From positions 1-58,012 of the forward strand of contig CAAGIR010000093.1 in NCBI GenBank assembly GCA_900769975.1: a stretch of DNA of 58,012 nucleotides. Reading direction: 5' to 3'. Made by a program: the position numbers and the translations under genes. Positions 35,750 to 42,053 of this stretch are shown here, piece after piece (the stretch's first letter is position 1; each line of letters starts with the position of its first letter). The notes under the pieces were generated by a model. That model saw nothing but the letters and a program-made list of their open reading frames with translations. It made no database searches and was not told where the DNA came from. Source of the DNA: Spirochaetia bacterium (GTDB lineage: Bacteria; Spirochaetota; Spirochaetia; Treponematales; Treponemataceae).

Positions 35750-35821
35750 GGCACCGAGCGTGTAGCGGTGCGCAGCAGCCCGTCAGGGCCGAGCGTGAGT
35801 GAGCCGCGGAAGGCGACTGGC
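35750..35821 (-). repeat. GC-rich hairpin-string element, diverged copy D
   Basis: A 72-base island in the 392-base gap (35526-35917), which holds no gene that I can see. Plus-strand reading gives a GCACCG/CGGTGC stem, GCCC-GTCA-GGGC + CGAG, GC-GTGA-GT + GAG, and GCC-GCGGAA-GGC + GACTGGC. The right flank and the GAGCGTGAG module match copy C; the first stem is longer than in the other copies. Confidence 0.7.
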
Positions 35822-35917
35822 AAGAGAAAGCGTGCCCATATCCTTTTTTTCCTTATCATAATGACTTTTTTTTTGACTTTTTGTATAATCATTTTAACTT
35901 AAAAGTTTGGTGAGATT

Positions 35918-36358
35918 ATGAAATTAGAACCTGTTTTTTTTGTAAAAGAAAATAAATTGTATAAAATTGCGGATAATTCGCTGGTGAATGTGGAAAGCTT
36001 GAAAAAAATTGAAGTTTTGTGGTCGACAATCGAGCTGGAATATGAACTTTACAACGAAGAATTTCTTGCATCGCTTAGAGATGAGTTGAAAACTTTGGAA
36101 AATCAAAACATTTTTGCCGTTATTGTGCCAGTTATTGATAAACCACTGAACAACGACGAGAATTTTGAACTTTTTGTAAATGCCTGCAATCACACTGCAA
36201 GACGCATAAAAGACTGTGTAAGCGTTGCAGGTTTTGAAATTCCTGGCGAAATTGACGATATTCAAACATTTATTGACGTTCTTTCCAAAAAACACGAACA
36301 ATATGTTTATTTTTCAAAAAACAAGGATGTTGCGGACGCGTCTATCGTTGTTTATTAA
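35918..36358 (+). CDS. Unrecognised 146-residue protein
   Basis: A soluble, acidic protein with no signal peptide or membrane helix. Alternating strands and helices can be guessed (VFFVKENKLYKI, IFAVIVPVIDKPLNN, SVAGFEIPGEIDDI). The phrase NACNHTARRIKDCVSVAGFE suggests a compact alpha/beta domain, but I cannot assign a family. GGTGAG precedes the ATG, and a TATAAT lies about 30 bases upstream, so it is an ordinary SD-led gene. It sits alone after element D and before the lytic transglycosylase. Confidence 0.75.
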   Translation: MKLEPVFFVKENKLYKIADNSLVNVESLKKIEVLWSTIELEYELYNEEFLASLRDELKTLENQNIFAVIVPVIDKPLNNDENFELFVNACNHTARRIKDCVSVAGFEIPGEIDDIQTFIDVLSKKHEQYVYFSKNKDVADASIVVY

Positions 36359-36551
36359 GTGCAATATCTTGCATTATCTGCGAAATACCGTAAGGTTTGC
36401 GAAATAGCGTTATTATTTTCATTATACATCACAATTCTTCTCTTTTTTCGTAAAATTTCTTAAAAAAATACTTGCTATTTTTCTTTTTTTATGCCATTAT
36501 TTTGTTGATTTATAAAGGTTAATTAATTACTTTTATAGCAAAAGGAAAACA

Positions 36552-36570
36552 AAGCTTGCGTCGCAGGCTT
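36552..36570 (+). promoter_or_regulatory. Leader hairpin before the lytic transglycosylase
   Basis: AAGCTTGC-GTC-GCAGGCTT forms an eight-base stem with one G-T pair. It lies 45 bases before the ATG and is followed 15 bases later by a T-run. The spacing is too long for a normal terminator, so it may be an attenuator or RNA stabiliser. The rest of 36359-36615 is AT-rich without a gene. Confidence 0.35.
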
Positions 36571-36615
36571 CCCTTATTCTTGCACTTTTTTTGAATGCAG
36601 AACTGGAGAAAAAAT

Positions 36616-37404
36616 ATGCAGAAATATACAGAGAAAAACTCATTTACAAATGTTTGTTTATCTGCAACTGTCCTCTCTGCTATTTTATTGATTGCAGCTC
36701 TTTTTGTTTATTTTGCTTTGCCTGAATCTGATGAACCTGTAGAAACTGTTTCTGTAATTAATAAAGAAGAAGCATTTCCTGAAATTCTTGAAGATTCTGA
36801 AGATGAAATTGCGGCTGCGTTCCAGGAATATTTTTCTGAAGTTTCACTTTCTATGCTTTCTGATAATTATGACAGCGGTCTTTCTCTTTACAGACAAAAT
36901 ATGTCACGTCCTGCTGTTGAATGGTTTTATTATCAGATTACTGGAAATCGTGAAATTACTCAGGCAATTATCACTGAAGCTGAAAAAAATGATATTCCCC
37001 TTTCGCTTGCCTTTGCACTTGCACACACAGAAAGCAGTTATAATGCAAAAGCTGTAAATAAAAATTCTAATTCAACAATTGACAGGGGACTTTTTCAATT
37101 AAACAGCAATTCTTTTCCTGCATTGACTGAAGATGATTTTTTTGACCCTTTTATAAGTGCAAAATATGGTATGTCACACCTTAAATTTTGTCTGAACACT
37201 GCGGGTAACGAAGTTTCTGCTCTGGCGATGTACAATGCTGGCACTGGTCGTGTTCGTTCAAACAAAACTCCGCAGTCTACGTTGAATTATGTCGGTAAGA
37301 TTATGTCTTACCAAAAAATGATTGACCAATTGTTTACCGAGCAGGTTGTTGGTTTATTTGAAAGTCAGATTCAGACTGGCATTTCAGTTGCACTTTTTAG
37401 ATAA
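36616..37404 (+). CDS. Membrane-anchored lytic transglycosylase, SLT domain
   Basis: This is a 262-residue protein with one N-terminal membrane helix (about 13-35, VCLSATVLSAILLIAALFVY), an acidic stretch, and a C-terminal SLT (lysozyme-like) domain: catalytic Glu139 in AHTESSYNAKAV, DRGLFQLNSNSF, and ALAMYNAGTGRV. It cleaves peptidoglycan strands, probably at the outer face of the inner membrane. ATG at 36616 is preferred because GGAG lies just before it; an ATG 21 bases upstream has no ribosome site. It is the second transglycosylase of the window and ends in a strong terminator, so it is monocistronic. Confidence 0.9.
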   Translation: MQKYTEKNSFTNVCLSATVLSAILLIAALFVYFALPESDEPVETVSVINKEEAFPEILEDSEDEIAAAFQEYFSEVSLSMLSDNYDSGLSLYRQNMSRPAVEWFYYQITGNREITQAIITEAEKNDIPLSLAFALAHTESSYNAKAVNKNSNSTIDRGLFQLNSNSFPALTEDDFFDPFISAKYGMSHLKFCLNTAGNEVSALAMYNAGTGRVRSNKTPQSTLNYVGKIMSYQKMIDQLFTEQVVGLFESQIQTGISVALFR

Positions 37405-37467
37405 TCTTTTAATCGCTGCATTTTTGCATTTGATTTTAAGGTTTTTAATTTTGCCTCCTAATTTTTA

Positions 37468-37510
37468 GAGAAGTCGGTTTTTTTAGTTTTTCCGACTTCT
37501 CATTTTTTTT
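37468..37510 (+). terminator. Terminator after the SLT gene
   Basis: A ten-base perfect stem GAGAAGTCGG/CCGACTTCTC with a T-rich loop, followed by A and eight T residues. Confidence 0.9.
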
Positions 37511-37657
37511 AAACAAACAATCTTGCGATTTATTCTGTTTATTGTTATATTTTTAACAGTAAACGTAATTTTTTGTAAATTCTTTGCTATTTTGCATCAG
37601 ATTTTCACGTTCATCACAAAATGTTTATTGACCCGAAATAAGAGGCTTTTTATAATA

Positions 37658-38359
37658 ATGACAATTGATTTACCTAAACCTACAAAACAACGTTTTATCC
37701 AGCTGCTTGGCATTTTACAAGGATGGCCGGATAGAAAAATAACATCAGTTGCAATAAGCGATGCTACAGGCTGGAAAAGTTCGCTTATAAGGCATGATTT
37801 ATGGTTGCTTGGTTTTAATAAAGGTGTTTCAAACGGTTATTATGTTCAAGAACTTTGTTTAGAAATAAAAAAAGCACTGAACATGGCTGTTTGTGACAAA
37901 ACTTACGACAGTTATTCAGAACAAAAAAGCAAAGATGCTGATTCTCTTTACATAGAGTCTCCTGATTCTGTAAAAGTTTTGCCGAATGAACAATTGCATC
38001 ACAAAGTTTGCATTGCAGGACTTGGAAGATTAGGAGCTTCCCTTCTTGATAACAACCTTGTAGAAAACTCAGTTTTTGAGATTTGTGCAGGTTTTGATTC
38101 AAATGTCAATCGTGTTGAAATTCTGCGTTCCACCTTTCCCCTTTATCCATCTTCTGAAATGGATTTTGTGATAAAACGTGAAAAAATCAATTTTGCAATC
38201 CTTACAGTTGCCGATAAGGATGCTCAGAATATGGCAAATAGAATCATTAAAGCTGGCATAACGCGAATAGTTAATATGACAAATGTTATTTTAAAAGTTC
38301 CGTCAAATGTAAAAGTTGAAAATCTTTCTATTATAAATGCATTAAATATGATGCTGTAA
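37658..38359 (+). CDS. rex: Redox-sensing transcriptional repressor Rex-like
   Basis: Rex binds DNA when NAD+ is high and lets go when NADH rises. The 233-residue protein has the Rex winged helix (KQRFIQLLGILQGW, SLIRHDLWLLGFNKGVSNGYYV) and a Rossmann domain with KVCIAGLGRLGASLL, CAGFDSNVNRVEI, FAILTVADKDAQNMANRIIK and AGITRIVNMTNVILKVP. A non-conserved insert of about 30 residues (about 75-105) separates the two. ATG at 37658 fits the family; the upstream in-frame extension of 45 hydrophobic residues crosses the previous terminator and is rejected. It is followed by inverted repeats and then serC-serA. Confidence 0.87.
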   Translation: MTIDLPKPTKQRFIQLLGILQGWPDRKITSVAISDATGWKSSLIRHDLWLLGFNKGVSNGYYVQELCLEIKKALNMAVCDKTYDSYSEQKSKDADSLYIESPDSVKVLPNEQLHHKVCIAGLGRLGASLLDNNLVENSVFEICAGFDSNVNRVEILRSTFPLYPSSEMDFVIKREKINFAILTVADKDAQNMANRIIKAGITRIVNMTNVILKVPSNVKVENLSIINALNMML

Positions 38360-38368
38360 TTTTTTTTT

Positions 38369-38416
38369 AATTATCAATAAATTATCAACAAAGCGATAAT
38401 TGTATAAAAGATAATT
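38369..38416. promoter_or_regulatory. Nested inverted repeats between rex and serC (operator candidate)
   Basis: AATTATC occurs at 38369 and 38380, and its reverse complement GATAATT at 38395 and 38410. This gives two nested inverted repeats over 48 bases that cover the likely serC promoter (possible -10 TATAAA at 38403 or GATAAT at 38410). It does not match the known Rex box TTGTGAn6TCACAA. Confidence 0.45.
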
Positions 38417-38436
38417 GTAGAATTGTGAGGTATAAA

Positions 38437-39564
38437 ATGTCTAGAGTTTACAATTTTAGTGCAGGACCTTCTTGTTTACCAGAAGAAGTTTTAAAAGAAT
38501 GTGCCGCAGAAATGCTTGATTTTAATGGAACAGGTCAGTCTGTAATGGAAATGAGCCACCGTTCAAAAGCATTTGAACCAATTATTGAAGATGCACAGGC
38601 AATGGTAAGAAAACTTATGAACGTACCGGACAATTATAAGGTTCTGTTCCTTCAGGGTGGCGGTTCAACACAATTTGCAATGGTTGCACAAAATCTGGGA
38701 AACAAAAAAGGAAAAGCCGCTTATATAGAAACTGGAGTCTGGGCAAAAAAAGCTGCAGCAGAAGCCAAGCACCTTGGTGTAGAAGTTGACGTAATTGCAT
38801 CAAGCAAAGATAAAAATTACTCTTACATCCCTCGTGTAGAAAAAATTGAAGGAGATTATGATTATGCCTACATCTGCTTTAACAACACAATCATGGGAAC
38901 TCATTATGAATATATTCCTGAAACAGGGGACATACCTCTAGTTGCAGACATTTCTTCATGCGTTCTTTCTGAACCGCTGGACGTAAGCAAATTCGGCCTT
39001 CTTTTTGCAGGTGCCCAGAAAAACCTTGCTCCTGCAGGCGTAACACTTGTAATCATTCGTGAAGATTTAATCTGCGACCTTGAAAACTGCCGCCCAGGCA
39101 CACCAACTATGCTTTGCTACAAAACTCATTCAGAAAACGATTCTATGTACAACACACCGCCATGCTACACCATTTATGTTCTTGATAAAGTTCTCCACTG
39201 GATTGAAAAAAATGGCGGTGCAGAAGGCATGCTCAAACGCAACCAGGAAAAGGCAGACTATCTGTACAATTTCCTTGATTCAAGTGATTTCTTCCGCGCA
39301 ACAACAGAAAAAGGAAGCCGTTCTTTGATGAATGTTCCGTTCCTTACAAAATATTCTACAGGTGCCACAGACGATGAAAGCGTTGCAAAAGAAAAAGCCA
39401 TAAATGACAAATTTGTAAAAGAAGCCGCAGCCGCAGGTTTTGTAAATCTTAAAGGTCATCGTTTGGTCGGCGGTATGAGAGCGTCAATCTACAATGCCAT
39501 GAGTATCGAAGGTGTAAAAGCACTCGTTGAGTTTATGAAAAAATTCGCAGAAGACAATAAATAA
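38437..39564 (+). CDS. serC: Phosphoserine aminotransferase
   Basis: SerC makes phosphoserine from phosphohydroxypyruvate with glutamate and PLP. The 375-residue protein begins VYNFSAGPSCLPEEVL and has GQSVMEMSHRSKAFE, FLQGGGSTQFAMVAQN, NNTIMGTHYEYIPE, LVADISSCVLSEPLDVSKFG, the PLP lysine in FAGAQKNLAPAGVTL, and the ending VGGMRASIYNAMSIEGVKAL. All expected residues are present. GTGAGG lies six bases before the ATG. serA starts 27 bases after its stop, so the two serine-pathway genes form an operon; rex lies 77 bases upstream on the same strand. Confidence 0.97.
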   Translation: MSRVYNFSAGPSCLPEEVLKECAAEMLDFNGTGQSVMEMSHRSKAFEPIIEDAQAMVRKLMNVPDNYKVLFLQGGGSTQFAMVAQNLGNKKGKAAYIETGVWAKKAAAEAKHLGVEVDVIASSKDKNYSYIPRVEKIEGDYDYAYICFNNTIMGTHYEYIPETGDIPLVADISSCVLSEPLDVSKFGLLFAGAQKNLAPAGVTLVIIREDLICDLENCRPGTPTMLCYKTHSENDSMYNTPPCYTIYVLDKVLHWIEKNGGAEGMLKRNQEKADYLYNFLDSSDFFRATTEKGSRSLMNVPFLTKYSTGATDDESVAKEKAINDKFVKEAAAAGFVNLKGHRLVGGMRASIYNAMSIEGVKALVEFMKKFAEDNK

Positions 39565-39591
39565 AGGGAAAACAAACACAGAGGTAAGAAA

Positions 39592-40773
39592 ATGTCATAT
39601 AAAATTCAAACATTAAATAAAATTGCAGCTGTAGGACTTAATCAGCTGGATAGAGATAATTACGAAGTTGCAACAGATATTAACAATCCAGATGCAATTC
39701 TTGTACGTTCTGCCGATATGCACGAAATGGAAATTTCTGACAATATAAAAGCCGTTGCCAGAGCAGGGGCTGGAACTAATAATATCCCAATTCCAGAAAT
39801 GACAGAAAAAGGTGTTGTCGTTTTTAATACTCCTGGTGCAAATGCAAATGCCGTAAAAGAACTTGTAATGCTTTCACTTTTGTTATCAAGCCGTCATGCA
39901 GTAGATGCAAACAAATGGGCAAATGCACTTGCTGGTAAAGGCGATGAAATTCCAGATTTGGCCGAAAAAGGAAAATCACAGTTTGTCGGTCCAGAATTAA
40001 AAGGAAAAACTTTGGGTGTAATCGGCCTGGGAGCAATCGGATATATGGTTGCAAACCTTGCTTTGAAATTTGGAATGGAAGTAATTGGTTATGACCCATA
40101 TCTTTCTGTACAGGCAGCATTAAACCTTGATCACAATGTTAAAATTGCAGAAACACTCGATACAGTTTTTGCAAAATCAGACTACATCACAATTCATGTA
40201 CCTCAGACAAATGACACAAAAGGAATGATTAACGCTTCTGCCATCAAAAATATGAAAAACGGTGTAAGAATTATTAATATTGCCCGCGGCGGACTTGTAA
40301 ACAATGCAGATGTACTTGAAGCAATAAAAAGCGGAAAAGTTGCATGTATGGTAACAGATTTTGCTGCAGAAGAACTTTTAAATCAACCAAATATTATCGT
40401 TCTTCCTCATATTGGTGCATCTACTCCAGAAGCAGAAGATAACTGTGCTATTATGGCTGCAAAACAGCTCAAAGATTTCTTGGAAAAAGGAAATATCGTA
40501 AACTCTGTAAATTTCCCAAAAACTGTTACAGATAACCCAATTCCTGCTGGTGGAACACGTCTATGTATCAGCCACAAAAACATTCCAGACACCATTTCGA
40601 AATTTACAACAATTTTAGGTGAAGCAAAATTAAATATTTCTTCATTTATTAATCAGGCTCGTGGCGATGTTGCTTACAATATTATTGATGTGGACGGAAA
40701 AGTGACAGATGATATTATTGAAAAACTTGGTGCCTGCGACACAGTAAATCGTGTACGTGCCATTTTTAATTAA
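39592..40773 (+). CDS. serA: D-3-phosphoglycerate dehydrogenase
   Basis: SerA oxidises 3-phosphoglycerate with NAD+, the first step to serine. The 393-residue protein has AVARAGAGTNNIPIPEM, the Rossmann motif LGVIGLGAIGYMVANLA, NIARGGLVNNADVLEAI, the catalytic histidine region IIVLPHIGASTPEAEDN, and a C-terminal ACT domain (ISKFTTILGEAKLNISSFIN). This is the short SerA type with one ACT domain. GAGGTAAGAA precedes the ATG. It is cotranscribed with serC. Since the reaction releases NADH, control by the neighbouring NADH sensor Rex would make sense, but this is inference. Confidence 0.96.
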   Translation: MSYKIQTLNKIAAVGLNQLDRDNYEVATDINNPDAILVRSADMHEMEISDNIKAVARAGAGTNNIPIPEMTEKGVVVFNTPGANANAVKELVMLSLLLSSRHAVDANKWANALAGKGDEIPDLAEKGKSQFVGPELKGKTLGVIGLGAIGYMVANLALKFGMEVIGYDPYLSVQAALNLDHNVKIAETLDTVFAKSDYITIHVPQTNDTKGMINASAIKNMKNGVRIINIARGGLVNNADVLEAIKSGKVACMVTDFAAEELLNQPNIIVLPHIGASTPEAEDNCAIMAAKQLKDFLEKGNIVNSVNFPKTVTDNPIPAGGTRLCISHKNIPDTISKFTTILGEAKLNISSFINQARGDVAYNIIDVDGKVTDDIIEKLGACDTVNRVRAIFN

Positions 40774-40805
40774 AATTAATTAATTTTGTAATTTTTCACT
40801 ACAAC

Positions 40806-40872
40806 AAAAACTATTGCACAGATTTCCTGCTTTATTTACTTACAGTATATGAAAATGTGCAATAGTTTTTTT
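40806..40872 (+). terminator. Terminator of serC-serA
   Basis: The arms AAAAACTATTGCAC (40806-40819) and GTGCAATAGTTTTT (40857-40870) form a 14-base perfect stem with a 37-base loop and end in a T-run. A second, partial copy of the right arm (GGGCAATAGTTTTT) follows at 40875. Confidence 0.8.
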
Positions 40873-40941
40873 ATGGGCAATAGTTTTTATAAATTAGACA
40901 TTCACCCTGCCCTAATTTGCTATAATTTGCCCTAATCCGCT

Positions 40942-41697
40942 CTAAAATTTTAACGTTCCGATAACTGTCGTGTCGTCATCATCATTTTTTTTGTTTTTTC
41001 TGTTACGCGGGCTTTGACTGTCCAGTTCTTCCAGATATGCTGCTCTTTCTTCCTGAGTCATTTGTCTGCCGTTTTCTGATTTTGCAGATTTTTTTTCAGC
41101 ACGGGCTTTTGGAGATGTAAGGAAAGCAAAAAGGCTTCCGCATAATCCGCCTGTAATACAGATAATTAATCCAACAATCTCTGAAAATGTTTTTCCAGAA
41201 ACTTCACGTGCGATATAAAAAACAAAAATCACCAAAAAACTTACGGGAATCTTTTTTTTGGAAAATGACATAAAAGAATTTAAGAAAATCATCATAAAAA
41301 TAATCGGCATGCAGCCTTGTAAGCTTGTTTCGCAAAAACATGTATTTAAAACGCCCGAAAACAAAACAGAAACAGCCATCATAATCCCTATCACAAGGGA
41401 GCCGTAGCGTTCTTCCATGACAGGTCCTAACATCAGCAGAAAAAGCAGATTTGAAAGTAATCCAACAAAGTTTTGTGAACCAAATGCATACAGAAACAAC
41501 CGCAAATATGAAGAAATCTGTGTTGCCATAAAAGGAATGGGACCTGCTGAGGTCGTTGGAGAAGAAAGAATTTTTACATCCAGCGTTCCTTTAAATGCAA
41601 GACAATTCAAAACAAACAATAAAACCGATAGAAGAGAAAAACTGATAGTTACAGGTGAATCAAACACAAAATTAAATTTAAATTTTTTCTTAGCCAT
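40942..41697 (-). CDS. Rhomboid-like membrane protein without catalytic Ser and His
   Basis: This is a 251-residue protein with six membrane helices in the rhomboid order. Helix 2 carries LSNLLFLLMLGPVMEERYGS (N83 and the Glu-Glu-Arg of the L1 loop are kept). The protease motif GxSG in helix 4 reads LQGCM (126-130), and the helix 6 His-x-Gly-Gly reads ITGG (181-184). It therefore looks like a pseudoprotease that could bind membrane substrates without cleaving them. A charged tail of about 60 residues follows. It is divergent from clpS with overlapping promoters. A distant unrelated six-helix protein is the alternative. Confidence 0.75.
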   Translation of the reverse strand: MAKKKFKFNFVFDSPVTISFSLLSVLLFVLNCLAFKGTLDVKILSSPTTSAGPIPFMATQISSYLRLFLYAFGSQNFVGLLSNLLFLLMLGPVMEERYGSLVIGIMMAVSVLFSGVLNTCFCETSLQGCMPIIFMMIFLNSFMSFSKKKIPVSFLVIFVFYIAREVSGKTFSEIVGLIICITGGLCGSLFAFLTSPKARAEKKSAKSENGRQMTQEERAAYLEELDSQSPRNRKNKKNDDDDTTVIGTLKF

Positions 41698-41704
41698 ATT
41701 TAAG

Positions 41705-41710
41705 ATTATA
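41705..41710 (-). promoter_or_regulatory. -10 box of the rhomboid-like gene, predicted leaderless
   Basis: A perfect TATAAT on the minus strand, seven bases before the ATG at 41697. No Shine-Dalgarno is visible. It touches the clpS -35 at 41710. Confidence 0.55.
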
Positions 41711-41744
41711 AGACAAAAAGTGTGTTTTGTGCTATAGTAAAATT
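41710..41744 (+). promoter_or_regulatory. Promoter of clpS-clpA, predicted leaderless
   Basis: AAGACA (41710-41715), 17 bases, TGC-TATAGT extended -10 (41733-41738), then exactly six bases to the clpS ATG. There is no Shine-Dalgarno. Confidence 0.6.
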
Positions 41745-42053
41745 ATGGATAAATTTGTAAAACAAAACTTTGAAGAAAATAAAATTCTAGAACAAACAAG
41801 TCTGGAAGAACCGCCTGAACTAAAAGTTGTTCTCTATAATGATGATTTTACGACTGTAGATTTTGTAGTTGAAGTTTTAATTTCCATTTTTAATAAATCA
41901 AAAGAAGATGCAAATTGCTTAATGACTGACGCTCAAAATTATGGTTCTTCGGTAATTGGTACATATGCTTACGATATAGCTGTTTCTCTTTGTGATCTGA
42001 CAAAGACTGTTGCACGTAAAAACGGTTTTCCGTTAAGGGTTGAAGTTGAATAA
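41745..42053 (+). CDS. clpS: ATP-dependent Clp protease adaptor ClpS
   Basis: ClpS hands N-degron substrates to ClpAP. The 102-residue protein has the core PPELKVVLYNDDFTTVDFVV (Asp-Asp of the N-degron pocket), EVLISIFNKSKEDANCLM, and a C-terminal strand pair KTVARKNGFPLRVEVE. In the fourth conserved block the usual VH-x-x-G-x-x is changed (TDAQNYGSSVIGTYAYDIA): the loop His that contacts the N-end amine in many ClpS proteins appears replaced. ATG at 41745 is preferred, since the longer reading starts inside the -10 box. It overlaps clpA by 8 bases, so it is coupled to its partner. Confidence 0.93.
   Translation: MDKFVKQNFEENKILEQTSLEEPPELKVVLYNDDFTTVDFVVEVLISIFNKSKEDANCLMTDAQNYGSSVIGTYAYDIAVSLCDLTKTVARKNGFPLRVEVE

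Noticed and set aside
37523..37657. N-terminal extension of Rex
   Set aside because: It begins just downstream of the preceding terminator and is a hydrophobic run not found in Rex proteins.
38369..38416. Terminator of rex
   Set aside because: The stems are AT-only and no T-run follows; promoter-like sequences overlap it instead.
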